A stretch of 6,065 bases of DNA, from assembly GCA_900552775.1 (NCBI GenBank), contig USAP01000105.1, forward strand, positions 1 through 6,065, given 5' to 3'. A model generated the notes under the pieces. It worked only from the letters and a program-made list of their open reading frames with translations. It ran no database searches and was not told the origin of the DNA. This document shows, in pieces, positions 1-5,835 of this stretch. Made by a program: the position numbers and the translations under genes. This stretch comes from an uncultured Eubacteriales bacterium (GTDB lineage: Bacteria; Bacillota; Clostridia; UMGS1883; UMGS1540). The number at the start of each line of letters is the position of its first letter. Positions within the stretch are counted from its first letter, which is position 1.

Positions 1-70
1 GGGGAAAAATGTTGTAAAATAAACTTATCAAACAGATAGGTTATATATGAACATTTAGGAGGTTTTAAAA

Positions 71-1363
71 ATGGCTGATAAAAAATACAGATTTGAAACA
101 TTACAGGTCCAGGCGGGACAGGAAAATCCCGATCCGGCAACGGACGCGAGAGCGGTTCCGATATACGCGTCAACTTCGTTTGTCTTTCACAACTCGGAGC
201 ATGCTGCAGACAGGTTTGCACTCCGTGATGCCGGAAACATTTACGGCAGACTGACAAATCCCACTCAGAATGTGTTTGAAGAAAGAATTGCGGCGCTTGA
301 AGGCGGCGCGGCGGCTTTGGGTGTGGCTTCCGGCGCGGCGGCAATAACATACACGATTCAGGCACTGGCAAAAGCCGGTGAGCACATTGTGGCTTCCAAA
401 ACAATTTACGGCGGAACATACAATCTTTTGGCGCATACGCTTCCGCTTTCATCGGGAATAACAACAACATTTGTAGATCCCGATGATGAAGATGCGTTTG
501 AAAAAGCAATTCGTCCCGAAACCAAGGCGCTTTACATAGAAACTCTGGGAAACCCAAATTCGAATATTGCGGATATTGAGGCGATAGCCGCGATTGCACA
601 CAGACACAATATTCCGCTTGTAGTGGATTCCACATTTGCAACACCGTATCTTGTGCGCCCCATAGAATACGGAGCGGACATTGTTGTGCACAGCGCCACA
701 AAATTTATAGGCGGACACGGAACGGCGATAGGCGGCGTGATAATAGACGGCGGAACGTTTGACTTTAAAGCTTCCGGCAAATATCCGTGGATTTCGGAGC
801 CGAACCCCTCGTACCACGGAGTCAGCTTTTCGGACGCGGCAGGTCCCGCGGCTTTTGCAACATATATAAGAGCGATTATATTAAGAGACACGGGCGCAAC
901 TCTTTCGCCGTTCCATGCATTTATATTTTTGCAGGGACTTGAGACGCTGTCTTTGAGAGTTGAAAGACATGTTTCAAACGCTTTGAAAATTGTTGAGTTT
1001 TTAAACTCGCATCCGCAGGTTGAGGCGGTTCACCACCCGTCTTTGGAAAGCGAACCGAGCCACAAACTTTATAAAAAGTATTTCCCCAAAGGCGGCGCTT
1101 CCATCTTTACTTTTGAGATTAAAGGTGACGATAAAACGGCAAAGAAATTTATTGATAATCTGAAGATTTTCTCGCTCCTTGCAAATGTTGCCGACGTTAA
1201 ATCTCTTGTTATTCATCCCGCTTCAACAACGCACTCGCAGCTTTCGGAGGAGGAACTTGCAGAGCAGGGCATAAAGCCGAACACAATAAGACTTTCAATA
1301 GGTATAGAAAACGTGGAAGATTTGATTGAAGCTCTTTCCGAAGCTTTTGAAGCCGTGAAATAA
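71..1363 (+). CDS. metY: O-acetyl-L-homoserine sulfhydrylase (aminocarboxypropyltransferase), PLP enzyme
   Basis: Cytosolic PLP enzyme of the Cys/Met metabolism (cystathionine gamma-synthase-like) family, expected to turn O-acetylhomoserine plus sulfide into homocysteine and acetate, the direct sulfhydrylation route to methionine. Seen in the 430-residue product: YGR at 58-60 (PLP-phosphate contact from the partner subunit), SGAAA from 88, the LGNPN loop at 159-163, D186 in VVDSTFATP (pairs with the pyridine nitrogen), and the Schiff-base lysine K211 in SATKFIGGHG. The length and the insert around 225-265 fit MetY/CysD (about 425-430 residues) rather than the shorter cystathionine synthases and lyases (about 380-400). 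The ATG start follows AGGAGG at 57-62 with 8 nt spacing. No convincing -35/-10 pair is visible in the 70 bases upstream, so the promoter, and any SAM or T-box leader, would lie outside. An O-succinylhomoserine or cysteine-synthesising specificity cannot be excluded from sequence, but the family call is secure. Confidence 0.95.
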   Translation: MADKKYRFETLQVQAGQENPDPATDARAVPIYASTSFVFHNSEHAADRFALRDAGNIYGRLTNPTQNVFEERIAALEGGAAALGVASGAAAITYTIQALAKAGEHIVASKTIYGGTYNLLAHTLPLSSGITTTFVDPDDEDAFEKAIRPETKALYIETLGNPNSNIADIEAIAAIAHRHNIPLVVDSTFATPYLVRPIEYGADIVVHSATKFIGGHGTAIGGVIIDGGTFDFKASGKYPWISEPNPSYHGVSFSDAAGPAAFATYIRAIILRDTGATLSPFHAFIFLQGLETLSLRVERHVSNALKIVEFLNSHPQVEAVHHPSLESEPSHKLYKKYFPKGGASIFTFEIKGDDKTAKKFIDNLKIFSLLANVADVKSLVIHPASTTHSQLSEEELAEQGIKPNTIRLSIGIENVEDLIEALSEAFEAVK

Positions 1364-1373
1364 GCATTACGGC

Positions 1374-1607
1374 TTATTCAAAAGCATACATTATAAACGC
1401 GCATACCGCGCATGCAAACGCAGCGCCGAGGAAAAGCCGTGCCATAAACGGTATAGGATTTTTCCTCGGCTTTTTGTAACCCATTTTGCACAGATAATTT
1501 TCTATAATCTGTTCCGCCTCCGCAACTATATCGGTTTTTGCGGATTCGTGCGGACAGAGGATTTTTGAGATATTCCTAAGTATGTGTTTTTTTGGCTTTT
1601 CGTGCAT
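1374..1607 (-). CDS. Small single-pass membrane protein of unknown function, downstream of spoIIE
   Basis: A 77-residue protein I do not recognise. The first 50 residues are polar and rich in Lys/Glu/His, with cysteines at 18 and 40. Residues 53-74 form one hydrophobic segment (FMARLFLGAAFACAVCAF region) followed by a four-residue tail, so it would be a tail-anchored or single-pass protein with a basic flank (KKPRK at 45-49) before the membrane. The start is supported by AAAGGATG placed 6 nt before the ATG (plus-strand 1611-1618 region). It lies 53 bp after the spoIIE stop on the same strand with no terminator between, so read-through from spoIIE is likely. An isolated TATAAT on the minus strand (1639-1644) could be a private -10, but it has no good -35 partner. 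The gene is convergent with metY, with stops 10 bp apart, and contains a metY-directed terminator-like hairpin. A link to sporulation is inferred only from position. Confidence 0.68.
   Translation of the reverse strand: MHEKPKKHILRNISKILCPHESAKTDIVAEAEQIIENYLCKMGYKKPRKNPIPFMARLFLGAAFACAVCAFIMYAFE
1425..1475 (+). terminator. Probable intrinsic terminator for metY, inside the convergent small gene
   Basis: GCCGAGGAAAA at 1425-1435 pairs perfectly over 11 bp with TTTTCCTCGGC at 1460-1470, and TTTTT follows at 1471-1475. An inner stem CCGT/ACGG (1437-1440 with 1448-1451) closes most of the 24-nt interior, giving an elongated hairpin. It begins 61 bp after the metY stop and points the right way to end that transcript. 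The T-run is on the plus strand only: on the minus strand the hairpin is followed by GCTGCG, so it should not stop the spoIIE-direction transcript. It overlaps codons of the small membrane protein on the other strand. Confidence 0.65.
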
Positions 1608-1660
1608 ATTGTCATCCTTTCAGTTAACTTTAATTGTTATTATATACATTTTCTTCTTTT

Positions 1661-3907
1661 TTATTCAGTGACAAATGCCGCCAAAACCGTCATATCGTCA
1701 TGCACTCCGTCTGAAGAAACTGCAAATGAAAGAAGTTCGTTTGCGGCGCTTTCGGGAGTGGAAAAGTTGTTTTTTGCAATAAAATCTTTAATTTTTTCCC
1801 GGTTTCTGTCTGTTATAACTCCGTCGGAGGCGAGAAAAATTATATCGCCGCCGCTGAGCCTGAACGAATTTTTTGAAACGTCGGTTTTATCGAAAACGCC
1901 TGCCGGCAAAGTTTCGGAAGAGATTTCAAATACTTTTTTGCCGCGTTTCACAAAGCTCGGAGCGGCGCCGGACTTGTAAAAATCGGCATAGGCGCGCACG
2001 GGGTCAATAAAGACCATGTCAAGCGTTGCAAAAGCCGTTTCGGAGGATTTGAGCACAAGCACTGAGTTTACCATCGAGATAGTGCTTTCCGTGTCAAAGC
2101 CTGAGAGCAGAAGTTTTTTTGTTATGTCAAGTGCGGCATGGCTGTCTGTGCCGGCTTTTTTGCCGCGTCCCATACCGTCGCTTATCATCATGAAAAACCT
2201 GCCGTCTTTAAGATACAGAAAATCTGTGCTGTCACCGCATACGTTTCCTTTTTCCGGCACTCTGCGGCTTGAAGAGGCCGATATTTTAAGCCGCGGAGCG
2301 CGAACCATGTGTAAAGTGTCACCGGACGTATAAAGATAAATATACGGTTTTCCGGCACAGGAGGACACAATATCCGCCGCGGTGCTTATTGCGCTTTTTC
2401 CGCGGTGTGAAGTTTCAATGTCAACTCGGCTGCCGTTTACTGCGCAGACTGATTTCGGAGCGAGCATATGCACGGTCAATGCAGCTGAAATCTGAGAGGA
2501 TAATGAGGAATCAAATTTTGCTCCGCAGCTTAAAAGTTCGGCGGATTTTAGAAGTCTTTCCGATATGCAGAAAAGCTGTCCCGATACCATTTTGCGGCTT
2601 TCCGAAACGCGGTTGAGCCACAGCCTGTCCACTTTGCATACATCGTATACCGCATTAAAAACAGACGGAATTTTGTCTGTTTCCGGGCATTTTTCAAAAA
2701 TTTCTTCCGGAATATCTTCTTCTTTTACTGCGCCTTTTGAAATGCAGAGCTGAGTCAGCACAAAAAAGGCTGCGGAGGTTCTGTGAAATTTTTCGTCCCA
2801 GCACGAAGCGCGCTTTGTGCAGCTGCGGCAGAGCCTGTCCGTTGCTTTCTCGAAAAAATCGGCGGAAGGCAAAGCGGAAGATGTTTTTTCCGATATTTTA
2901 TCAAATGTTTCCGCAACTTCGTTTATGGCGGCGGCATTTTCCTCAAGATCCGCTTGCGCCAGGCGGCACAGGCTTGCGGAATCCGCACCGGGAACGGAAG
3001 AAGGTGAAAAAACACGGAACATGCTTTGCGGCAAAATCAGAAACAGCGCTGCCGCGGCAACAAGCGAACCGCAGTACGCAAAAATCTCGGACGGCGGCAA
3101 AGAAGCGAAAGTCACGGAAAGAAAGCCGAGCGCAAAAGAAGCAATTGCGGCAAATTTTCCGAAACGCGAGAAACAGCCCGACAGGAGAGAGGCAAATGCC
3201 ATTGACGAAACGGCAAAAAGCGGTTCTCCGCAGGAAAAACCCAAAACGGCGCCTGCCGAGCAGCCGACGGCAGCCGAAAGCGGGGCGGAATTTTTGTCTG
3301 CCGCCGCAAGGGCAATCAGGAAAAATGCGGTGCGTGTTAAAAACATTCCTTCAAGACCTGCCGCAGCGGCACATAGAAAAACAGAAAATGCAAGAACGGA
3401 ATCGGCATTTTGCCCGTGCGGCGAAAAGAGCATTGTGCGCGCTTTTGAGAAAACGGGTACAAGAAATATTAGTACCGCTGCTTCAAGAAGCAAAAATGCC
3501 GCATCTGCCGCACAAAACCCGGAAAAAAGCTTTACCGCTATTCCGCATATAAGCGTTGAAAAACCCATGACGGCGCCGCGGTGCAGAGGTGAAGAAGAAA
3601 GATCATATTTGGACGCCGCAAGAGAAAACAAAATAATCGCCGATATGTATTTTATTGCCGAAAGCGGTGAAAACGACAGCAAAAGTCCCAAAACTACGGC
3701 GCTTGAGGTTAAAAAGGACGGGAGTCTTCCGTTATATTCCGCCGCGAACGATATTGCCGCAAACGGCAGAAATGTCCCGAAAGATGCGCGTGACGACAAA
3801 AATATGAGTGATGTATAAAGAAGCTGCTTTCTGCTTGTCCGGGCGGCAAACACAGCAGCTTGTCCGCGTTTCAGCACTTTTTTTGATTTTATTGTACTTG
3901 TGTCCAT
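1661..3907 (-). CDS. spoIIE: Stage II sporulation protein E, membrane PP2C-type serine phosphatase
   Basis: SpoIIE sits at the polar septum, interacts with FtsZ and dephosphorylates the anti-anti-sigma factor SpoIIAA-P, freeing sigma-F in the forespore. The 748-residue product has the family layout: a short basic cytoplasmic N-terminus; a membrane region at about 29-293 with multiple hydrophobic segments (B. subtilis SpoIIE has about ten); a central domain at about 295-545 carrying C360-x2-C363-x5-C369-W; and a C-terminal PP2C domain at about 546-747. Phosphatase motifs seen are CGDS (D559), ISDGMGRG (D577), SGAAPSFVKRG (646-656), LPAG, FLASDGV (D695) and HDDMTV (D737, D738), matching the metal-binding positions of the family. 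It is somewhat shorter than the 827-residue B. subtilis protein, with no tail after the last motif. The ATG follows GGAGG (minus strand, 3917-3921) with 9 nt spacing and a Spo0A-like promoter. The gene is divergent from a secreted stalk protein. No missing catalytic residue or frameshift is seen. Confidence 0.95.
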   Translation of the reverse strand: MDTSTIKSKKVLKRGQAAVFAARTSRKQLLYTSLIFLSSRASFGTFLPFAAISFAAEYNGRLPSFLTSSAVVLGLLLSFSPLSAIKYISAIILFSLAASKYDLSSSPLHRGAVMGFSTLICGIAVKLFSGFCAADAAFLLLEAAVLIFLVPVFSKARTMLFSPHGQNADSVLAFSVFLCAAAAGLEGMFLTRTAFFLIALAAADKNSAPLSAAVGCSAGAVLGFSCGEPLFAVSSMAFASLLSGCFSRFGKFAAIASFALGFLSVTFASLPPSEIFAYCGSLVAAAALFLILPQSMFRVFSPSSVPGADSASLCRLAQADLEENAAAINEVAETFDKISEKTSSALPSADFFEKATDRLCRSCTKRASCWDEKFHRTSAAFFVLTQLCISKGAVKEEDIPEEIFEKCPETDKIPSVFNAVYDVCKVDRLWLNRVSESRKMVSGQLFCISERLLKSAELLSCGAKFDSSLSSQISAALTVHMLAPKSVCAVNGSRVDIETSHRGKSAISTAADIVSSCAGKPYIYLYTSGDTLHMVRAPRLKISASSSRRVPEKGNVCGDSTDFLYLKDGRFFMMISDGMGRGKKAGTDSHAALDITKKLLLSGFDTESTISMVNSVLVLKSSETAFATLDMVFIDPVRAYADFYKSGAAPSFVKRGKKVFEISSETLPAGVFDKTDVSKNSFRLSGGDIIFLASDGVITDRNREKIKDFIAKNNFSTPESAANELLSFAVSSDGVHDDMTVLAAFVTE

Positions 3908-3940
3908 ATAGAGAATCCTCCGTTTCCTGATATTACCAAA

Positions 3941-3974
3941 ATTATAACTCTTTTTTTCGGCGCATGATGTCGAA
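3941..3974 (-). promoter_or_regulatory. spoIIE promoter: Spo0A box plus sigma-A -10 with 21-bp spacer
   Basis: On the minus strand the -10 is a perfect TATAAT (plus 3941-3946). Exactly 21 bp upstream is TTCGACA (plus 3968-3974, TGTCGAA when read on plus), a perfect match to the Spo0A box TGNCGAA; its TCGACA also resembles a -35 element. No proper -35 lies at 17 bp. The known Spo0A-dependent sigma-A promoters of B. subtilis spoIIE and spoIIG share this long-spacer layout. Transcription would start near 3934, leaving a leader of about 27 nt that holds the GGAGG site. A second, degenerate box one helical turn upstream (TCTGCCC) is weak. Spo0A control is inferred, not shown. Confidence 0.75.
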
Positions 3975-3983
3975 GCGGGGCAG

Positions 3984-4008
3984 AAATTAAAAAATAAGTT
4001 TTTAATTT
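3984..4008. repeat. All-A/T perfect inverted repeat in the divergent intergenic region
   Basis: AAATTAAAAA (3984-3993) and TTTTTAATTT (3999-4008) form a perfect 10-bp inverted repeat around a 5-nt loop (ATAAG), embedded in an A/T tract that continues to about 4020. It lies directly upstream of the spoIIE 0A box/-35 position and between the two divergent promoters. It could act as an UP element or a bent spacer; an operator is also possible. With no G or C in the stem it is a poor terminator. Confidence 0.5.
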
Positions 4009-4039
4009 TTAAAATTTAAACCAAATGTTCAATCAGGCG

Positions 4040-4068
4040 TTGCATTTTGCCGAAAAGTGTGATATTAT
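4040..4068 (+). promoter_or_regulatory. Possible sigma-A promoter for the stalk-protein gene
   Basis: TTGCAT (4040-4045) and TATTAT (4063-4068) are separated by exactly 17 bp, with an A/T-rich stretch upstream. The -10 matches consensus at 5 of 6 positions but the -35 at only 3 of 6. Transcription would start near 4075, giving a leader of about 35 nt before the ATG at 4111. Because the -35 is poor, an activator or an alternative sigma factor is possible. Confidence 0.42.
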
Positions 4069-4094
4069 TTTTTGTGTGCCAAAATTATTATAAA

Positions 4095-4101
4095 GAGAGG
4101 A
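4095..4101 (+). promoter_or_regulatory. Ribosome binding site fixing the ATG start at 4111
   Basis: GAGAGGA lies 9 nt before ATG 4111, and the codons after that ATG encode a textbook signal peptide. The same frame is open back to a TTG at 4072, but that codon has no purine-rich site in front of it and would overlap the predicted promoter and transcription start, so the ATG is preferred. Confidence 0.6.
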
Positions 4102-4110
4102 TTTTTATTT

Positions 4111-5157
4111 ATGAGGAAAAAAATAATTGCTGTTGCGGCAGCGCTGATGCTGCTCGGAACAAATGCATCGGCATATGAAAACTGTCTCAGATGTACGGCT
4201 GCCGACCCGATGAACAACGATTTGTTTGAGATTGTGGCGGAGGTTAATTCCGATGTCAATTTCTATGGGTTTTCGAATTTCAGATATGAAGATAACGAAG
4301 ACAAAACATTAAAGTGCATTGCGCACTATTCGCTCTCTTATGACGGAAGCGTTACAAAAGAGGTTATGACCGATTTTATGACCCAGGAGGAAGCTTACGA
4401 TGCCATGGACGAGTTCAGCGGCTGGAAAGAAGAGCTTGAAAGAGGTTATGTAAAGGAATTTAATGACGGACTTGCAATTACAGACTGGCATACGCGCATG
4501 GAGCCTTATGCATATGAGGATATAAACGGAAATTTTTATTTGATGGAAGACAATATGCGCGTGGGCTGGGACTATGACTACAACATCGGTATTATGATGG
4601 AATCGCAGGTTGATACCAAATATGTGGCAAACGAAAACGGATTGTATGAATTCGGTGATGATAACACGTTTTTTTACACTCTTTTTTCGAATGATATGGC
4701 ATATCTTTTCGAAAAGGCAGCTATATGTTCGTTTGACGACAACGGCTACGCTGTTATGCGGTACGGCGGAAAACAGTATGTTGTAAAGCTTAAACGCGGA
4801 TTTATTCCCACTGTTTTTTATAACGGCGAGAAGATAAAATTTGACCAGATACCCGTGATAGAAAACGGCAGAACACTTGTGCCGCTTCGCGCGATATTTG
4901 AAAAAATCGGCGCGGAAGTAAAGTGGGACGAAAACACCAAAACGGTGACAGCAACAAAAGACGGCACTGAAATTTCACTGACACTCGGCAGCACGGAAGC
5001 AATTAAAAACGGCGAAAAAGTGACGCTTGACACAGCTGCAAAGTCCGTAAACGGCAGAACGCTTGTGCCCGTAAGATTTATTGCCGACTGCTTCGGTGTT
5101 ACAACCGATTGGGACGGAACCATGCAGAGAGTTTCTCTCTCATCGGCGCAGAACTGA
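4111..5157 (+). CDS. Secreted stalk-domain (copper amine oxidase N-like) protein
   Basis: A 348-residue exported protein. Residues 1-21 are a signal peptide (MRKK basic start, hydrophobic core, likely cleavage after ASA) with no lipobox, so the protein is probably released or wall-held. The C-terminal part, about 235-345, is a stalk/copper amine oxidase N-terminal-like domain made of two half-repeats that share NGRTLVPLR (252-260) and NGRTLVPVR (314-322), each followed by a GxxxxWD-type strand (KWDENTKTV, DWDGTMQRV). In Firmicutes this domain is generally an extracellular accessory module without amine oxidase activity. Residues about 22-230 match no family I recognise: they are rich in Asp, Glu, Tyr, Phe and Asn and start with CLRC (C25, C28). 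A stretch at 204-228 (FDDNGYAVMRYGGKQYVV) loosely recalls a WG repeat, which I would not call. The gene is divergent from spoIIE and is followed 75 bp later by a methyltransferase on the same strand. Its role is unknown. Confidence 0.87.
   Translation: MRKKIIAVAAALMLLGTNASAYENCLRCTAADPMNNDLFEIVAEVNSDVNFYGFSNFRYEDNEDKTLKCIAHYSLSYDGSVTKEVMTDFMTQEEAYDAMDEFSGWKEELERGYVKEFNDGLAITDWHTRMEPYAYEDINGNFYLMEDNMRVGWDYDYNIGIMMESQVDTKYVANENGLYEFGDDNTFFYTLFSNDMAYLFEKAAICSFDDNGYAVMRYGGKQYVVKLKRGFIPTVFYNGEKIKFDQIPVIENGRTLVPLRAIFEKIGAEVKWDENTKTVTATKDGTEISLTLGSTEAIKNGEKVTLDTAAKSVNGRTLVPVRFIADCFGVTTDWDGTMQRVSLSSAQN
4863..5069 (+). repeat. Internal direct repeat encoding the two NGRTLVP motifs
   Basis: The 21-bp segments 4863-4883 and 5049-5069 match at 20 of 21 bases, 186 bp apart and in the same reading frame. 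They encode the paired NGRTLVP motifs of the stalk domain. This is the normal internal duplication of the domain, and the high base identity probably reflects motif conservation and shared codon choice rather than a mobile repeat. Confidence 0.7.
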
Positions 5158-5222
5158 TAACTTTGGAAATAAGAAATTCGAACACATGCGCCCGATACCT
5201 GTTAAATTTTTGCCCGGGCATT

Positions 5223-5226
5223 GGAG
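5223..5226 (+). promoter_or_regulatory. Ribosome binding site fixing the ATG start at 5233
   Basis: GGAG sits 6 nt before ATG 5233. The in-frame TTG at 5221 overlaps this site and has no site of its own, so the ATG is the likely start. A perfect 10-bp palindrome, TGCCCGGGCA (5211-5220), ends 2 nt before the site. Confidence 0.55.
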
Positions 5227-5232
5227 ATAAAA

Positions 5233-5835
5233 ATGAAAAACTTTGAACAGAACATTCCGTACCCGTTTTTGGCTGTTTTGGTGCTTGCGGTGTTTTACGG
5301 TATATATTTTGCAAAAATGTTTGCGCAGAAAAGACGCGGAATAAAAACTCACCAGATTGGAATGCGAAAAGAAAAAACACTTCACAGGGTGGAAACGCTT
5401 ATGAGCGCCGCAACACTCGGGATAGTTTTGGCGCAGCTTTTGTCTATTGCCGCAAATTGGAGCTTTTTGACGTACGGAGCGCGTTTTACGGGATTTGTTA
5501 CGGGTCTTTCGGGAGACGCGGTGTTTCTTTCGGCGGTGCTTTGCATGAAGGACAGCTGGCGCGCAGGTATACCGGGGAAAGACAAGACAAAAATTGTGAC
5601 CGAAGGCGTGTATAAATTCAGCCGCAACCCGACTTTTCTGGGATTTGATCTTATGTATATCGGGGTTTTTCTGATGTACGCGAATGTTCTGACAGGATTT
5701 TTCACGGTTTTTGCGGTTTTGATGCTGCATTTGCAGATTCTTCAGGAGGAAAAATATATGCTCTCGGAGTTTGGAGAGGAATATGCGGATTATAAAAAGC
5801 ATGTCTGCAGGTATCTCGGAAGGAGAATAAAATAA
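5233..5835 (+). CDS. Isoprenylcysteine carboxyl methyltransferase (ICMT)/PEMT-family membrane methyltransferase
   Basis: A 200-residue integral membrane protein of the SAM-dependent ICMT/phospholipid methyltransferase superfamily. Hydrophobic segments are seen at about 10-30, 55-76, 84-105 and 134-166, the last probably a helical hairpin. The family signature is clear at the C-terminal half: VTEGVYKFSRNPTFLG (122-137), where RNPTFLG corresponds to the RHPxYxG SAM-site motif, then QEEKYMLSEFGEEYADYKK (171-189) with the paired glutamates E172/E173 and the closing Y-x2-Y-K pattern. The N-terminal RRGIKTHQIG (34-43) is a conserved-looking cytoplasmic stretch. Bacteria lack protein prenylation of the eukaryotic kind, so the substrate is more likely a lipid, quinone-like compound or other small hydrophobic molecule; it cannot be read from sequence. 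The gene follows the stalk-protein gene by 75 bp without a clear terminator, suggesting co-transcription, and ends at a strong terminator. Confidence 0.88.
   Translation: MKNFEQNIPYPFLAVLVLAVFYGIYFAKMFAQKRRGIKTHQIGMRKEKTLHRVETLMSAATLGIVLAQLLSIAANWSFLTYGARFTGFVTGLSGDAVFLSAVLCMKDSWRAGIPGKDKTKIVTEGVYKFSRNPTFLGFDLMYIGVFLMYANVLTGFFTVFAVLMLHLQILQEEKYMLSEFGEEYADYKKHVCRYLGRRIK

Noticed and set aside
12..47. TTGTAA (12-17) and TATATA (42-47) as a metY promoter
   Set aside because: The spacer is 24 bp and transcription would begin at the ribosome binding site, leaving almost no leader. The real promoter is more likely upstream of the window.
1633..1665. A terminator between spoIIE and the small membrane protein gene
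   Set aside because: The 53-bp gap is A/T-rich and holds only the short palindrome AGTTAACT, with no GC-rich stem and T-run.
1584..1979. A plus-strand open frame of 131 codons crossing the spoIIE 3' end
   Set aside because: It overlaps the PP2C domain codons on the opposite strand and the small gene start, and encodes no recognisable protein.
2817..3818. A 333-codon open frame on the plus strand opposite spoIIE, plus a 271-codon frame overlapping it (2737-3552)
   Set aside because: Both lie entirely antisense to the membrane and central regions of a clear spoIIE gene. Their products are low-complexity (Ala/Glu/Lys/Arg/Ser) with no domain, and no good ribosome site was found. They are codon-bias shadows.
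4174..4200. CLRC just after the signal peptide as a lipobox or c-type heme site
   Set aside because: The residues before the first cysteine (SAYEN) do not form a lipobox, and the second cysteine is followed by Thr rather than the His needed for CxxCH heme attachment.
4863..5069. The 21-bp near-identical direct repeat as a mobile or recombination site
   Set aside because: Both copies encode the same NGRTLVP motif in frame within a domain known to consist of two similar halves, so protein constraint explains it.
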